Positions 44,975 to 55,982 of a stretch of 64,000 nt of DNA are shown piece by piece. The stretch covers positions 62,001 through 126,000 of the forward strand of contig NZ_JANQBB010000001.1 of the NCBI RefSeq assembly GCF_024721975.1, written 5' to 3'. Each line of letters begins with the position of its first letter. The stretch's first letter is position 1. The position numbers and the translations under genes were made by a program. The notes beneath the pieces are model-generated. The model worked only from the letters and a program-made list of their open reading frames with translations. It ran no database searches and was not told the DNA's origin. This stretch comes from Paenibacillus endoradicis. GTDB lineage: Bacteria > Bacillota > Bacilli > Paenibacillales > Paenibacillaceae.

Positions 44975-46780
44975 ATGCAGCGAAGAGTAATCTGGATAGC
45001 GATCGTATTTACTAGCGTTATGTTTGTTTATACATGTCGACTTATCTACTTACAAATAAGTCCAACGACTACTATGTTTCAACAGCATGGAAGTAAATAT
45101 AAATATTATGATTGGCGCCAAGGGGCGGTTAATCAACGGATGAAGAAATTGATGGTTGATGATGGCAGAGGTCATTTTGTTGATGAACATGGATTATCAA
45201 TTACAAGTCAAAAATACGATACGGTTGCATTTTTCCCAGTCCACGCATGGAAGGAAATAGATGCTACACGATTTGATCAACTTGCTACTATTTTAGATAA
45301 ATCTTCAGATCAGTTACAAGAGTTTGTAAGTGTTTTAGAAAGTGCCTCTTTCTTAGAAGATAAGTCAAGAGAACCGATCAGACTAACTGAGCAACAAGTG
45401 CATGACATACAAGCGTTGCATTTATATGGCCTAGAAGTCGTCACATATCGTGATCGTTATCCAGAGCAATATGAACAGAAGCATTTTATTGGGGCTGTTG
45501 CTGAATATCCGGAGTGGGCTGATAAGGTGTACAGCTCTGAGATAAAAAATTTAACTAATTGGAGTAGGGACAGTAAAGTTGGAATATTAGGTCTAGAATA
45601 TTCTCTTGATCGATACCTACATGGACTAGGGCCGTCCTACATATCATACACATTAGATGGAAGGTATGATCTATTATCTGGTATTGGCATGAGGAGAATG
45701 GAGTCGAGTAATCCTTACTATCCGCTTACCATTGTAACGACAATTGATCTTGATCTTCAAAATAAGATAGAACGATACTTGGACGAGAAACATGTTACTG
45801 AAGGGGCCATAGTATTGCTCGATGTTACTAATGGTGATGTAAAAGCAATGGTATCCAGGCCACAATTATTACCTGGGCAATTAAGCATGGGTAATGATAG
45901 TGTTCTTAAAAATCACGCTCTAACCGCATATTCACCAGGATCCATATATAAAATTGTAACGGCAGCAGCAGCATTAGAGTATGGGGTTGTAGACGAAGAT
46001 GAACATTTTTATTGTAATGGTGAATACGGCAGATATGGGCTATCGTGCTGGAAAAAAGGCGGACATGGTGACCAGACATTGGAAGAAGCATTCGCTAACT
46101 CGTGCAATGTTGTGTTTGCAACATTATCCGAACGTCTTTCAGCAAATCAATTATATGAAACAGCAAATGCACTGGGTGTAGTTCAAAAAGTAGGATGGCA
46201 TCAAGATAAAGCGAAAGCACCAATTACGTCTCCTATTCGATTATTAGCAGAGGAAGAGAATGGTCTTGTGTTTCATGATCTGAATACGAAAGATGGTGGA
46301 ATCATTGCACAATCAAGTATAGGTCAGCGTGATGTTCATCTAACGCCTTTACAAGCAGCCAATATGGTTGTAACTTTACTTAATCATGGGAGACAATACG
46401 AGAATAGAATTGTCTCACAAATAAATTATGCTGATGGTCAAGTATTAGCGCAGCTGCCAGTTCATCTAGGACATGAGAATAAATATAATATACATCCAGC
46501 TACGGCAGAAAAGATATTAAGATATATGCAATTAGTTGTTCAACAAGGAACAGGGCAGTCAATTAATCAAGGGCAATGGCATATAGCTGGTAAGTCTGGT
46601 ACAGCACAATTAAGTGGCAAGCAATCAGGGCACAATGATCAATGGTTTGTCGGTTATGGTCCGACTGAGCAGCCCCAATATGCTCTATCCGTACTCGTAC
46701 AAGATCAATCAAGTGGTACGAGAAATCAAGCTACACAAATATTCCGTGGAATTATGGATATTGTTGCAGCCCATGAATAG
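44975..46780 (+). CDS. pbpI: Class B penicillin-binding protein (PbpI-like)
   Basis: 601 aa, ATG 44975. One N-terminal membrane helix (about 5-25), a dimerisation domain, and a transpeptidase domain with all three motifs: SPGSIYK (acyl-ester Ser, about 325), SCN in FANSCNVVFA, and KSGTAQ. D,D-transpeptidase for peptidoglycan cross-linking. B. subtilis pbpI (yrrR) lies after yrrN-yrrO-udk-greA, so synteny supports this name; udk and greA are replaced here by the chemoreceptor pair. Not essential in Bacillus. Confidence 0.85.
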   Translation: MQRRVIWIAIVFTSVMFVYTCRLIYLQISPTTTMFQQHGSKYKYYDWRQGAVNQRMKKLMVDDGRGHFVDEHGLSITSQKYDTVAFFPVHAWKEIDATRFDQLATILDKSSDQLQEFVSVLESASFLEDKSREPIRLTEQQVHDIQALHLYGLEVVTYRDRYPEQYEQKHFIGAVAEYPEWADKVYSSEIKNLTNWSRDSKVGILGLEYSLDRYLHGLGPSYISYTLDGRYDLLSGIGMRRMESSNPYYPLTIVTTIDLDLQNKIERYLDEKHVTEGAIVLLDVTNGDVKAMVSRPQLLPGQLSMGNDSVLKNHALTAYSPGSIYKIVTAAAALEYGVVDEDEHFYCNGEYGRYGLSCWKKGGHGDQTLEEAFANSCNVVFATLSERLSANQLYETANALGVVQKVGWHQDKAKAPITSPIRLLAEEENGLVFHDLNTKDGGIIAQSSIGQRDVHLTPLQAANMVVTLLNHGRQYENRIVSQINYADGQVLAQLPVHLGHENKYNIHPATAEKILRYMQLVVQQGTGQSINQGQWHIAGKSGTAQLSGKQSGHNDQWFVGYGPTEQPQYALSVLVQDQSSGTRNQATQIFRGIMDIVAAHE

Positions 46781-46813
46781 TAGCGATAGAGCATAACTAT
46801 AAGAACAGTTAAA

Positions 46814-46867
46814 GAAGAGGCAGTATCAAGGTCGCTATTGGTGACTTTTGATACTGCCTCTTTATTT
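46814..46867 (+). terminator. Terminator of pbpI
   Basis: AAGAGGCAGTATCAA / TTGATACTGCCTCTT followed by TATTTG; could also serve the minus-strand gene. Confidence 0.88.
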
Positions 46868-46884
46868 GTTCAATTGCCACATTA

Positions 46885-48009
46885 TTATTCGTCCACTTTT
46901 TCAATACTTGTTTCTAACTTATCATATTCACCAATTGGTTTCCTAATCCATTGTTCAAAGTAGCCTTGGTCTAGTAATGCTTTGATGAGTATAAGTAGAA
47001 TTGGTGATAGAATTAATCCAGCTACACCGAATAATGATAAGGAAATCATCATAAATGCTAACATTGTATATGCTGATACGCCTAAGGAATCACCAGTGAT
47101 TTTTGGTTCAAGCATTTGTCTAGCTAGAACTACGACAAGCCATAGTACTGTAATCCAAATGGCTATTTCATAATCACCAATTACAAACAAATAAGTAATC
47201 CATGGGATGAAAATTGTACTTACGCCAAGTAAAGGTAATACGTCAAATATAGCTGCAACTAATGAAATAACTAAAGCATGATTAACCCCTAGTAATAATA
47301 AAGATATAAGTATAACTACAAAGGTAATACTTATTAATTTACTTTGTGCTTTAATGTAGATCCAAATACCTTTCAATACATTATCTCTCAAAAAGAAAAA
47401 GGCAGTTTTAAATGTATTAGGCGTTTTATTAGTAGCTAATTTTTTCCAATCTACAATTTCAATACTTAAGAAGTAAGCTAAGATTAGACCAATTGCAGCA
47501 TTTACAACGAATGAAGTAAATGAAGTTATCGAGCCGATAACAAAAGTTAAACCATTTATTAACCAACCTTGTATAGTTGTAGAAGCCTGAGCCAATATAT
47601 CTGTTAGTTTGTCTGTTAAGCTGATGTCGATAGGTAATTGATTCATCTGCTCTTGGAAATAGTGTAGCCATTTGTTAAGCTCTGCGGAGAACTGTTCCTG
47701 ATATTGAGGGAGTAAGTTAACTAATTCAATCCCTTGAATGGTTGCAATAATAATAAGTGCTCCAATTAATCCAAGAACAATAAGAACGAATAGGACAGCT
47801 GAAATGGCAGAGGCTAAGCTTTTTTTCAATCCCCATTTATTAAGACGTCTTGCGAGAGGCTCAATACACATGAAAATAACAAAGGAGTAGAAAATTGGTT
47901 TTGCAATATTGTACACAATACTAAATAGCCACATAATAAGAAGGACTGTAACAACGATAAGCGCAATATCAAAAGCCGTTCTCCAATATTTTTTGTAGAA
48001 AGATAACAA
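46885..48009 (-). CDS. AI-2E family transporter (YtvI-like)
   Basis: 374 aa; probable TTG start at 48009-48007 with AAAGGATG upstream. Many membrane helices, with IAKPIFYSFVIFMCIEPLARR near the N-terminus and the family motifs LLGVNHALVISLVAAIFDVLP and ARQMLEPKITGDSLGVSAYT. YtvI is a sporulation-associated membrane protein in Bacillus, but the match to that subgroup is by general pattern only. Second member of the family in the window, only distantly like YrrI. Confidence 0.82.
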   Translation of the reverse strand: MLSFYKKYWRTAFDIALIVVTVLLIMWLFSIVYNIAKPIFYSFVIFMCIEPLARRLNKWGLKKSLASAISAVLFVLIVLGLIGALIIIATIQGIELVNLLPQYQEQFSAELNKWLHYFQEQMNQLPIDISLTDKLTDILAQASTTIQGWLINGLTFVIGSITSFTSFVVNAAIGLILAYFLSIEIVDWKKLATNKTPNTFKTAFFFLRDNVLKGIWIYIKAQSKLISITFVVILISLLLLGVNHALVISLVAAIFDVLPLLGVSTIFIPWITYLFVIGDYEIAIWITVLWLVVVLARQMLEPKITGDSLGVSAYTMLAFMMISLSLFGVAGLILSPILLILIKALLDQGYFEQWIRKPIGEYDKLETSIEKVDE

Positions 48010-48188
48010 GTCGCAATCATCCTTTCAAAACGTAGTATAGTTAGTAATATATCTATGCTTTACAAATATTCTTACTGATCTTGCTAGTGAGAATTCCATG
48101 CAATTATGATACAATAAAAGTTAGTGCACTTCGTTCTTATTATGTATTATATATTGACTATATCATTATTATAGTGAGGAAGACAATC

Positions 48189-49556
48189 ATGGAAAACATA
48201 TTAACTTGGGGATTTTATTTCATGACCTTCTACGCATTTATTCCTGGACTTTTAAGTAGAGTATTTGGATATCAAGTATTTAAGAAGGGGAAAGCGAATC
48301 ATGAAATTGCGTTAACATTTGATGATGGACCAGACCCTATCTATACTGAACAGTTACTAGACTTATTGCAAAGATATGATGCTAAAGCAACTTTCTTTGT
48401 TGTAGGAGTACATGCGAAACAAAATCCTGAATTATTGAAAAGGATGAGAGATGAAGGTCATACAATAGGTGTTCATAATTATGAACATAAGACGAATTGG
48501 TTTATGAGACCTAAGACAGTTCGTAAACATATTGCAATGACTAATGATATTATTGAAGAGGTAACTGGACAACGTTCGATCTACTACCGACCGCCGTGGG
48601 GAATTGTTAATTTGTTCGACTATGGCAATGTATCACGTCTTAATATTATTTTATGGTCATCGATTTTTGGAGATTGGCATAAAAAATTAGATGCAAAGAA
48701 ATTAGAAGTTAGATTAATGAGCAAGCTGAACGCTGGAGAAGTATTGCTACTACATGATTGTGGAAGAACGTTTGGTGCAGATGTAGATGCTCCGCGTAAT
48801 ATGCTAATTGCTTTGGAAGTATTTCTCGAAGAAGCAACATTAAGACAAATGAAAATGGTAAACATAGAAAGTATGATTAAAGTGACAGAACATAATAATA
48901 AGAAAACTTTATCTATAGGTAAAAAGATGATGGTGTCTTTGTGGTTAACTTGGGAGAAAGTATTTCATCAAGTTATGAGATTGAAAGATATTAAATCAAG
49001 CAATGGGTCTATGTTCCATTATCGTTTGATTAAATATAAAGGAAAACCACTACCTTTGAATAACGGTGAAGTGCTCTCACATGGTGATCAGATTGTTGAA
49101 CTTCATTTTGATAATAAGAAATTATCCCAAATTGCATTTGCATCGAAAAATCCATTGGTCGTTGCTGTGAAGACGATTCGTGAAGTAGAACGAGCATTAC
49201 CTGCATTAGCTTTACAAATTACGGATGAGGCAAAGAATACTCCAATTAAAGCAATACAAGGAATTACGATGATTAATCGAGGCGCTGATAAATTAGGTTT
49301 TTCAATCCATGATATGCCTAATGGAATATTTCTAGCTAGCTCTAAAATTTATTTGAAATGGTTAATGAAAATATTAACGCCAGCTCAAACTGCTACGGCT
49401 AACCGTCAAGTTCGAGAGCAAGTTCAAGAAGAACCTAGAATTTTACTTATGACGCTTGAGCGTCTTCAGCAATACATTCCACTTGATAATGTGTACAATG
49501 TTGCCAAACAACAAGAAATTATTAGTGCGAAGCAAGATGTACTAACATCGAATTAA
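48189..49556 (+). CDS. Polysaccharide deacetylase (NodB) with C-terminal YkoP-like domain
   Basis: 455 aa from ATG 48189 with AGTGAGGA upstream; the frame is open to 48081 but lacks an RBS. NodB domain (about 35-230): LTFDDGPDP gives the catalytic Asp and metal Asp, GVHNYEHKT the metal-binding His pair, RPPWG and VLLLHDCG the remaining motifs. The last 200 residues (WEKVFHQVMRLKDI, LPLNNGEVLSHGDQIVELHF) look like the YkoP domain fused in several Bacilli, of unknown role. Likely acts on a cell-wall or lipid-linked glycan; substrate unknown. Confidence 0.85.
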   Translation: MENILTWGFYFMTFYAFIPGLLSRVFGYQVFKKGKANHEIALTFDDGPDPIYTEQLLDLLQRYDAKATFFVVGVHAKQNPELLKRMRDEGHTIGVHNYEHKTNWFMRPKTVRKHIAMTNDIIEEVTGQRSIYYRPPWGIVNLFDYGNVSRLNIILWSSIFGDWHKKLDAKKLEVRLMSKLNAGEVLLLHDCGRTFGADVDAPRNMLIALEVFLEEATLRQMKMVNIESMIKVTEHNNKKTLSIGKKMMVSLWLTWEKVFHQVMRLKDIKSSNGSMFHYRLIKYKGKPLPLNNGEVLSHGDQIVELHFDNKKLSQIAFASKNPLVVAVKTIREVERALPALALQITDEAKNTPIKAIQGITMINRGADKLGFSIHDMPNGIFLASSKIYLKWLMKILTPAQTATANRQVREQVQEEPRILLMTLERLQQYIPLDNVYNVAKQQEIISAKQDVLTSN

Positions 49557-49569
49557 TGAAATATGAAAT

Positions 49570-49613
49570 AAAAAAGATGTAGCGAGTAATGTTATTACTC
49601 GCTACATCTTTTT
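49570..49613 (+). terminator. Terminator of the deacetylase gene
   Basis: AAAAAGATGTAGCGAGTAAT / ATTACTCGCTACATCTTTTT, perfect 19-20 bp stem. Confidence 0.93.
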
Positions 49614-49648
49614 AGTATTCGCCGAAATTGCCATTGACATTTGCGTAC

Positions 49649-49688
49649 AAAAAAAGCCTGCTGATTATCATCGATCAGCAGGCTTTCG
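49649..49688 (-). terminator. Terminator of ilvD
   Basis: On the minus strand AAAGCCTGCTGAT / ATCAGCAGGCTTT followed by TTTTTGT. Confidence 0.9.
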
Positions 49689-49710
49689 CTTATAGTAAGA
49701 AAATCTTATA

Positions 49711-51396
49711 CTACATTTTCATTACTGCACCAGTATTAGCGCTTGTTACCATATGTGCATAACGAGCTAGGTAACCACGTTTGATTTTAAGTTCGAATCC
49801 AGGCCATGCGGCTTTACGAGCTTCAAACTCTTCATCACTAATTAGTAGGTTCATCGTACGATTATTCATATCGATTTCGATTTCATCGCCATCATTAACG
49901 AATGCGATTGGACCGCCATCAGCAGCTTCTGGAGAAACGTGACCGATAGAAATTCCGCGAGAAGCTCCAGAGAAGCGACCATCCGTAATTAGGGCAACCT
50001 TAGCGCCAAGACCCATACCAACAATTGCTGAAGTTGGAGCAAGCATTTCAGGCATACCTGGACCGCCACGAGGTCCTTCGTAACGAATAACTACAACATG
50101 GCCTTCTTTAATCTTGCCTTGAGCTAGAGCTTCAAGACATTCATCTTGAGAATTAAAGCAAATAGCAGGACCTTTATGATAGCCACCTACTGATTTGTCA
50201 ACTGCACCAGTTTTAATAACTGAACCGTTAGGAGCAATGTTACCGAATAGAATAGCTAGTCCACCACGAGCAGTATGTGGGTTGTCGATTGTGTGGATAA
50301 CATCCGTATCTTGAATTTCACAGCCTTCAACGTTTTCACGAATAGTTTTACCTGATACAGATAAAGTATCACCGTCGAATGCGCCTTCTTTTTTCAATAA
50401 TTCATGAATTATTGCACTAACACCACCAGCATTGTGTACATCTTCAATATGATAATCAGATGCTGGAGCGATTTTTGCTAAGTGAGGAACACGTTCAGCA
50501 ATTTCATTGATTTCTTCGATCGAATATTCAATACCTGCTTCATGTGCAATTGCAAGTGTATGAAGTACTGTATTTGTAGAACCACCCATAGCCATATCAA
50601 GCGCAAAAGCATTGTCGATTGCTGCTTTTGTAACGATATCGCGAGGTTTGCGGTCCATTTTAATAAGTTCCATTAATTGACGAGCTGCTTGCTTAACAAA
50701 TTCTTTACGCTCTGGAGCAACAGCAAGAATCGTACCGTTACCAGGAAGAGCAAGTCCAAGACCTTCAGCTAAGCAGTTCATGGAGTTAGCAGTGAACATA
50801 CCTGAACATGAACCACATGTAGGACAACCATATGCTTCTAGCTCATAAAGTTGCTCATCATTGATAATACCAGATTGGTGAGCACCAACGCCCTCAAATA
50901 CACTTGTAAGTGAGATTGCACGACCATCTGATGTTCTGCCGGCTTTCATTGGTCCACCACTTACTAGCATTGTAGGGATATTAACGCGAAGTGCACCTAG
51001 AATCATACCAGGTGTGATTTTATCACAGTTAGGAATACAGATCATACCATCGAACCAGTGAGCGTTAACAACTGTCTCAACGGAGTCAGCGATAATTTCA
51101 CGGCTAGCAAGAGAATAACGCATACCGATATGGCCCATTGCGATACCATCATCTACACCAATTGTGTTGAATTCGAAAGGAACACCGCCAGCTTCATAGA
51201 TAGCTTCCTTAACTAATTTACCAAATTCCTGAAGATGTACATGTCCAGGGACAATATCAATATAAGAGTTACATACCGCGATAAACGGTTTGCCAAAATC
51301 CTCTTCTTTAACTCCAGCAGCACGAAGCAAACTACGATGTGGTGCACGGTCAAATCCTTTTTTAATCATATCAGAACGCATTTTTGTTTTTGCCAT
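49711..51396 (-). CDS. ilvD: Dihydroxy-acid dehydratase
   Basis: 561 aa, full length; ATG at 51396-51394 after AAGGAGGAAC. Fe-S ligands in [12 protein letters not shown] and [19 protein letters not shown] plus the earlier AVCNSY; the C-terminal [20 protein letters not shown] contains the catalytic Ser region. Converts dihydroxy-isovalerate and dihydroxy-methylvalerate to the keto acids of Val, Leu and Ile synthesis. Stands alone rather than in an ilv-leu operon, with no T-box seen in its leader. Confidence 0.96.
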   Translation of the reverse strand: MAKTKMRSDMIKKGFDRAPHRSLLRAAGVKEEDFGKPFIAVCNSYIDIVPGHVHLQEFGKLVKEAIYEAGGVPFEFNTIGVDDGIAMGHIGMRYSLASREIIADSVETVVNAHWFDGMICIPNCDKITPGMILGALRVNIPTMLVSGGPMKAGRTSDGRAISLTSVFEGVGAHQSGIINDEQLYELEAYGCPTCGSCSGMFTANSMNCLAEGLGLALPGNGTILAVAPERKEFVKQAARQLMELIKMDRKPRDIVTKAAIDNAFALDMAMGGSTNTVLHTLAIAHEAGIEYSIEEINEIAERVPHLAKIAPASDYHIEDVHNAGGVSAIIHELLKKEGAFDGDTLSVSGKTIRENVEGCEIQDTDVIHTIDNPHTARGGLAILFGNIAPNGSVIKTGAVDKSVGGYHKGPAICFNSQDECLEALAQGKIKEGHVVVIRYEGPRGGPGMPEMLAPTSAIVGMGLGAKVALITDGRFSGASRGISIGHVSPEAADGGPIAFVNDGDEIEIDMNNRTMNLLISDEEFEARKAAWPGFELKIKRGYLARYAHMVTSANTGAVMKM

Positions 51397-51645
51397 GTGG
51401 AAGTTCCTCCTTGTACGTTTACACTATAATGAAATAGTTACAATGTTATTATCATGCTAGATGCTCATATTTGTAATTTTAGCATACTCAATAGTACTTG
51501 GCTACAAAGTAATAACCGTATTATGAACCGAATCACGCGCTTAATACGTATAATTTGGTATACTATGATGTGAAGTAATCCTCATAATAGATTACAAGAC
51601 TGTAAATCAACATAGTAAAAATAGGATTTCGAAAAGGGGATCGAA

Positions 51646-52110
51646 ATGGATAATCATTTTGAAAATAATAAAGAGCTAATGAATAAGTTGGATGAATCTT
51701 TTCGTGAAATCAGAAGCATCATTAATACATACTGGGGAAAATATAGTATATCTGGACTTGGAATAACTCACGCTCGAATGATGACACAACTTTCAGAAAA
51801 TGGACCTACAAAAGCCTCACATATTGCAGACAAACTATATATTACTTGTGGAGCGGTAACGGGTTTGTCTGATCGGCTAATTGAATTAGGGTTTGTCACT
51901 AGAGAGAAAGATGCAAATGATCGACGTGTCGTATTGTTGAAAATATCAGAATTAGGAGAAAAGCATGTAGAAGAGATTAAAGCGGTACGGAAAAATTTGA
52001 TGATTCATTTATTTGAGGGTCTTACTAGTGATGAAATGGAAAAAGGAATGTATCTGTTTAATAAAATGAAACAAAATATGGTAACTTTTAATGCAACAGA
52101 AAAAGAATGA
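51646..52110 (+). CDS. MarR-family transcriptional regulator
   Basis: 154 aa, ATG 51646 after AAAAGGGG. Winged helix: MMTQLSENGPTKASHIADKL, YITCGAVTGLSDRLIELGFV (recognition helix) and REKDANDRRVVLLKISELGE (wing). Binding target unknown. It is divergent from ilvD and 200 bp before the nucleoside ABC operon; either could be its target, but no operator was identified. Confidence 0.88.
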   Translation: MDNHFENNKELMNKLDESFREIRSIINTYWGKYSISGLGITHARMMTQLSENGPTKASHIADKLYITCGAVTGLSDRLIELGFVTREKDANDRRVVLLKISELGEKHVEEIKAVRKNLMIHLFEGLTSDEMEKGMYLFNKMKQNMVTFNATEKE

Positions 52111-52314
52111 AACTAGACTTTTCGGTACAAATTACTAAGTAAATAGTTGTAATAAGTCGATTTCCATCATAATTTGTAATATTTTAGCAATGTAATCGCT
52201 ATTTTATTTGTCATTTTTGTGACGTTTATTAATTAATACTTAAATTATCGCTGTTATTGTGTAAGATAAAGTAGTATTTTGTCGGATTTCTAAGGATGAG
52301 GAGAGAAACACACA

Positions 52315-53352
52315 GTGAAAAAGAGACTTACATTACTTTTGTCAATGGTTCTAGTTATCGGATTGTTGGCTGCATGTGGTAACAATGCAAATCAAGGGTC
52401 AAACGGTACTAATTCAGAGGGAACAGGGAATGGCAAGAAAGATATTAAAATTGCTCTAGTTCTTCCTGAACAAATTGGTGTTAACCCATTCTTCGAACTA
52501 ATGGATAAAGGTTTCAAAAAAGCTGGGGAAGACTTTGGTGTTACTATCAAAACCATGGAATCTTCAGATGCTAATGCTTTTGAACAAAACTTCCGCGCTG
52601 CAGTTGCTGATGGATATGACATGATTATAACTGCTACTTACCAAGCTGAAGATGCTCTTAGAAAAATCGCGGCTGAAAACCCAAATCTTCCGATTGCAAT
52701 TATTGACCATGTAATTGAAGATGTACCTAATGTAAGAAGTGCTGCTTTTATTGAAAACCAAGCATCATTCCTTCTAGGTGCTGCTGCTGGTCTTGTAACA
52801 GAATCCAACGTTGTTGGTAATGTTGTTGCTGTTGAAGGCGCACAAATGGACAAGTATACAATTGGTTTTGCTAAAGGTCTTGCTTACACAAATCCTGAAG
52901 CAAAAGTTCTAACTTCGTATGTAGGTAGCTATGTAGATTCTGCAAAATCAAAAGAACTTGCACTTCAACAAAACGCTCAAGGTGCTGACTTTATCGCAGG
53001 TTTAGCTGCAGTTGGTGACTTCGGTATATTTGAAGCTGCAAAAGAAAAAGGTTTCTATGCTTCAGGACAAGACGTTGACCGTACTGTAATCGATCCTGAG
53101 CACGTAATCTTATCTCAACTTAAAGAAGTAGATACTGTTACTTACGATACAGTTAAACTTTTCGTTGAAGATAAATTCGACTTTGGAACTACGTTCTATG
53201 GTTTGGCTGAAGGTGGCGTAGGTCTTACTTTTGTAACGACTGAAAGTGAATCTCCGCGCAGTGACAAACTAACTGATGAAGATATCGCTCAATTAAAAGA
53301 AATTGCTGAAGGTATCAAAGACGGTTCAATCGATACTTCTATTACAAAATAA
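52315..53352 (+). CDS. Nucleoside ABC transporter substrate-binding lipoprotein (BMP/NupN type)
   Basis: 345 aa, GTG 52315 after GAGGAGAG. Lipoprotein signal with lipobox LLAACGNN, then a Gly/Asn-rich linker. The BMP/Med fold is recognisable from KIALVLPEQIGVNPFFELMD, ITATYQAEDALRKIAAENPN and ENQASFLLGAAAGL. Relatives (PnrA, NupN/YufN) bind purine nucleosides at the membrane surface. First gene of a nupNOPQ-type operon that continues with an ATPase and two permeases. Confidence 0.9.
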   Translation: MKKRLTLLLSMVLVIGLLAACGNNANQGSNGTNSEGTGNGKKDIKIALVLPEQIGVNPFFELMDKGFKKAGEDFGVTIKTMESSDANAFEQNFRAAVADGYDMIITATYQAEDALRKIAAENPNLPIAIIDHVIEDVPNVRSAAFIENQASFLLGAAAGLVTESNVVGNVVAVEGAQMDKYTIGFAKGLAYTNPEAKVLTSYVGSYVDSAKSKELALQQNAQGADFIAGLAAVGDFGIFEAAKEKGFYASGQDVDRTVIDPEHVILSQLKEVDTVTYDTVKLFVEDKFDFGTTFYGLAEGGVGLTFVTTESESPRSDKLTDEDIAQLKEIAEGIKDGSIDTSITK

Positions 53353-53372
53353 TAAATTTTTATAAGTAGTTT

Positions 53373-53397
53373 GCCGGCTGCAGTAACTGCAGCCGGC
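53373..53397 (+). other. Intercistronic GC-rich hairpin between nupN-like and nupO-like genes
   Basis: GCCGGCTGCAG TAA CTGCAGCCGGC, a perfect 11-bp stem with no T-run. Likely protects the abundant binding-protein mRNA from 3' decay or partly attenuates read-through. Confidence 0.75.
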
Positions 53398-53422
53398 TTA
53401 ATTGTTTGAAAGGAGCTTCTGT

Positions 53423-54922
53423 ATGCTGCTTGAGATGGACAGTATAACAAAGTCATATGGCTCTGTAACTGCTAATCATAATGTTAATTTTAATTTGCGC
53501 AAAGGTGAAGTTCATGCGCTTATTGGTGAAAATGGTGCAGGTAAAACGACGTTGATGCGTATTTTGTATGGCATGGAACGTCCGACAAGTGGTGAGATTA
53601 GAATTGATGGCAAAGCTGTAACGTTTAATGATCCAACAGACGCTATCGGGCAAAACATCGGTATGGTCCATCAGCATTTTATGTTGTTTTCAGCATTTAC
53701 GATTGCAGAGAACATCGTTATTGGTCGTGAACCAAGTAAAGGTGTGAAGTTTGATCGTAAAACAGCAATTGAAGAAACACTGAAATTATCTGAGCGATAC
53801 GGAATGCCTGTTAATCCAAAGCATAAAGTTGCAGATTGTTCACTTGGAATGCAACAACGAGTAGAAATATTGAAAGTATTATATCAAGGTGCAGAAATTA
53901 TTATTCTTGATGAACCAACAGGTGTTTTAACACCTATAGAAGTAAAAGAGTTATTAATTTCAATAAAAAAACTTGCTGCTAGCGGTAAAAGTTTTATTAT
54001 TATTAGTCATAAACTGAGTGAAATAATGGAAGTAGCTGATCGAATTACAGTACTCCGAGATGGCCATATTACTGGCACGGTGAATGCTGCTGATACTAAT
54101 GAAGAAGAGTTATCCAAAATGATGGTTGGACGTGATCTTGTTAAGCTTGAACGTCGAAAACTTGAATATGGAGATCCAGTACTTAATGTACAATCACTTT
54201 CTATTAAAGGTAATAAAGCTAAGCCGTTATTAGACAACATTAATTTTAACGTGCGTGAAGGTGAGATTGTAGGTATTGCTGGAATATCTGGGAATGGTCA
54301 GTCAGAGTTATTGCAAGCAATTTCTGGATTAATGCCTTATAGTCAAGGAACTATCACAATACAAGGTATGAATGTAACCGGTGCTTCCGTTAAGCAAATT
54401 CGTGAAAGTGGACTTGCGCACATTCCTGAGGATCGATACCTTTGGGGTGTGTCCAAAGATGCAACCGTTTCAGATAATGGAATAATGGGTCATTTGGATT
54501 CAACGAGTAAATACGGAGTTCTTCAAGGTAAATTAATTCGTGATCTTGTATCCGAATGGGTTCAAAGATTTGGAATTAAAACAGGGTCATTAAGTACTAA
54601 AGCTCAATATTTATCAGGTGGTAATTTGCAAAAGCTAATTGTTGCACGTGAGCTTGCAAAGCAAACTCCTTTTCTAATTGCTGCTGAGCCGACTCGTGGT
54701 GTAGATGTTGGTGCAATGGAGATTATTCACGGAGAGTTATTAAAACGTCGTGATGAAAAAGCGGGTATTTTGCTAGTATCAAGCGAATTAACAGAAATTA
54801 TGAAGCTTTCAGATCGTATATTAGTTATGTATGAAGGTAAAATTGCTGGTGAATTAGATGCTGCTGTAGCTACTGAAGAGCAAATTAGTCTACTAATGGC
54901 GGGAGGTAAAGCTGTTGGATAA
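53423..54922 (+). CDS. Nucleoside ABC transporter ATP-binding protein (NupO type)
   Basis: 499 aa from ATG 53423 with AAAGGAG. Two ABC modules in tandem. First: [15 protein letters not shown], signature [14 protein letters not shown], Walker [14 protein letters not shown]. Second: degenerate P-loop [13 protein letters not shown], signature [16 protein letters not shown] and [12 protein letters not shown]. This is the RbsA/XylG-type arrangement used for sugars and nucleosides. Overlaps the next gene by 8 bp. Confidence 0.94.
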   Translation: MLLEMDSITKSYGSVTANHNVNFNLRKGEVHALIGENGAGKTTLMRILYGMERPTSGEIRIDGKAVTFNDPTDAIGQNIGMVHQHFMLFSAFTIAENIVIGREPSKGVKFDRKTAIEETLKLSERYGMPVNPKHKVADCSLGMQQRVEILKVLYQGAEIIILDEPTGVLTPIEVKELLISIKKLAASGKSFIIISHKLSEIMEVADRITVLRDGHITGTVNAADTNEEELSKMMVGRDLVKLERRKLEYGDPVLNVQSLSIKGNKAKPLLDNINFNVREGEIVGIAGISGNGQSELLQAISGLMPYSQGTITIQGMNVTGASVKQIRESGLAHIPEDRYLWGVSKDATVSDNGIMGHLDSTSKYGVLQGKLIRDLVSEWVQRFGIKTGSLSTKAQYLSGGNLQKLIVARELAKQTPFLIAAEPTRGVDVGAMEIIHGELLKRRDEKAGILLVSSELTEIMKLSDRILVMYEGKIAGELDAAVATEEQISLLMAGGKAVG

Positions 54923-55982
54923 GATAAAAAGTAGTTTACAGTCCCTTTTACAGCCGTTCATTGCAATAGTTGCAGGTCTATTGGTTGGTGCAATCGCAAT
55001 TGTAATCGTTGATGGAAATATTGTGGATACGTACCGAGAAATGTGGAATGGCGCATTCGGTAATTTTTATTTCTTTACGAGTACATTAGCTCGGGCCACT
55101 CCAATTATTTTGGTTGGTCTAGGCGCATCATTAGCGTTCAAAGCAGGATTTTTCAATATGGGTTCAGAAGGTCAGATGGTTCTAGGGGCATTAACTGCTG
55201 CAATAACAGCAGTTTACGTACCAGGTCCGGGTTGGTTTAAAGCGATCGCAGCTATTATGGCTGCTATGATTGTAGCTGGTCTTTGGTCTGCTCTTGCGGG
55301 TTGGCTCGATTCCAGGTTCGGTATGAACTTATTAATTACAACGCTATTACTTAATTATATTGCATCACTATTTGCTGGTTATATGGTTGCATATCCATTC
55401 AAAGATAGCACAACTAACTCAGCTCTGTCCCAGACGCAAATGATCGATAAATCAGTATTTTTCCCGAAATTATTTTCAGGTATGACATTGCATATAGGTT
55501 TTGTCATCGCAATCGTTGCGACAATCGGATTATTTTTATTCATCAAGTACACGAAAAAAGGATATGAAATTCGTATGCTAGGCGGCAATCCACTATTTGC
55601 TAGCTATGGCGGCGTAAATCGCGGCCGTTTGATGGTAGTAAGTATGCTGGTCAGTGGTGCTTTCGCAGGTCTTGCCGGCGCATCCGATGTACTAGGTACT
55701 TCATATCGCTATCTTGATGGTTCACTAGTCTCTGCTAATTATGCATGGACAGGTATTATGGCGACATTACTAGCTAATTCAAATCCTATTGGTACAGCAA
55801 TAGCAGCTATTTTCCTCGCTGCTTTGCAGACTGGTGGTATGGGTATGGAGCGTAATACCGATGTTCCGCTAGAAGTATCAAGTATTATTCAAGCTGTATT
55901 AATTCTGTTTATTACAGCGAAATTTACAATGTCATTCATTAAACGCAAGAAAGCGGGGGCGAAAGATGGATCAGCTAATTGA
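54915..55982 (+). CDS. Nucleoside ABC transporter permease 1 (NupP type)
   Basis: 355 aa, TTG 54915 inside the ATPase gene. About ten membrane helices of the BPD_transp_2 (RbsC-like) family: [20 protein letters not shown], then [11 protein letters not shown], and [20 protein letters not shown]. Pairs with the next permease to form the channel. Overlaps it by 17 bp. Confidence 0.93.
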   Translation: MDKIKSSLQSLLQPFIAIVAGLLVGAIAIVIVDGNIVDTYREMWNGAFGNFYFFTSTLARATPIILVGLGASLAFKAGFFNMGSEGQMVLGALTAAITAVYVPGPGWFKAIAAIMAAMIVAGLWSALAGWLDSRFGMNLLITTLLLNYIASLFAGYMVAYPFKDSTTNSALSQTQMIDKSVFFPKLFSGMTLHIGFVIAIVATIGLFLFIKYTKKGYEIRMLGGNPLFASYGGVNRGRLMVVSMLVSGAFAGLAGASDVLGTSYRYLDGSLVSANYAWTGIMATLLANSNPIGTAIAAIFLAALQTGGMGMERNTDVPLEVSSIIQAVLILFITAKFTMSFIKRKKAGAKDGSAN

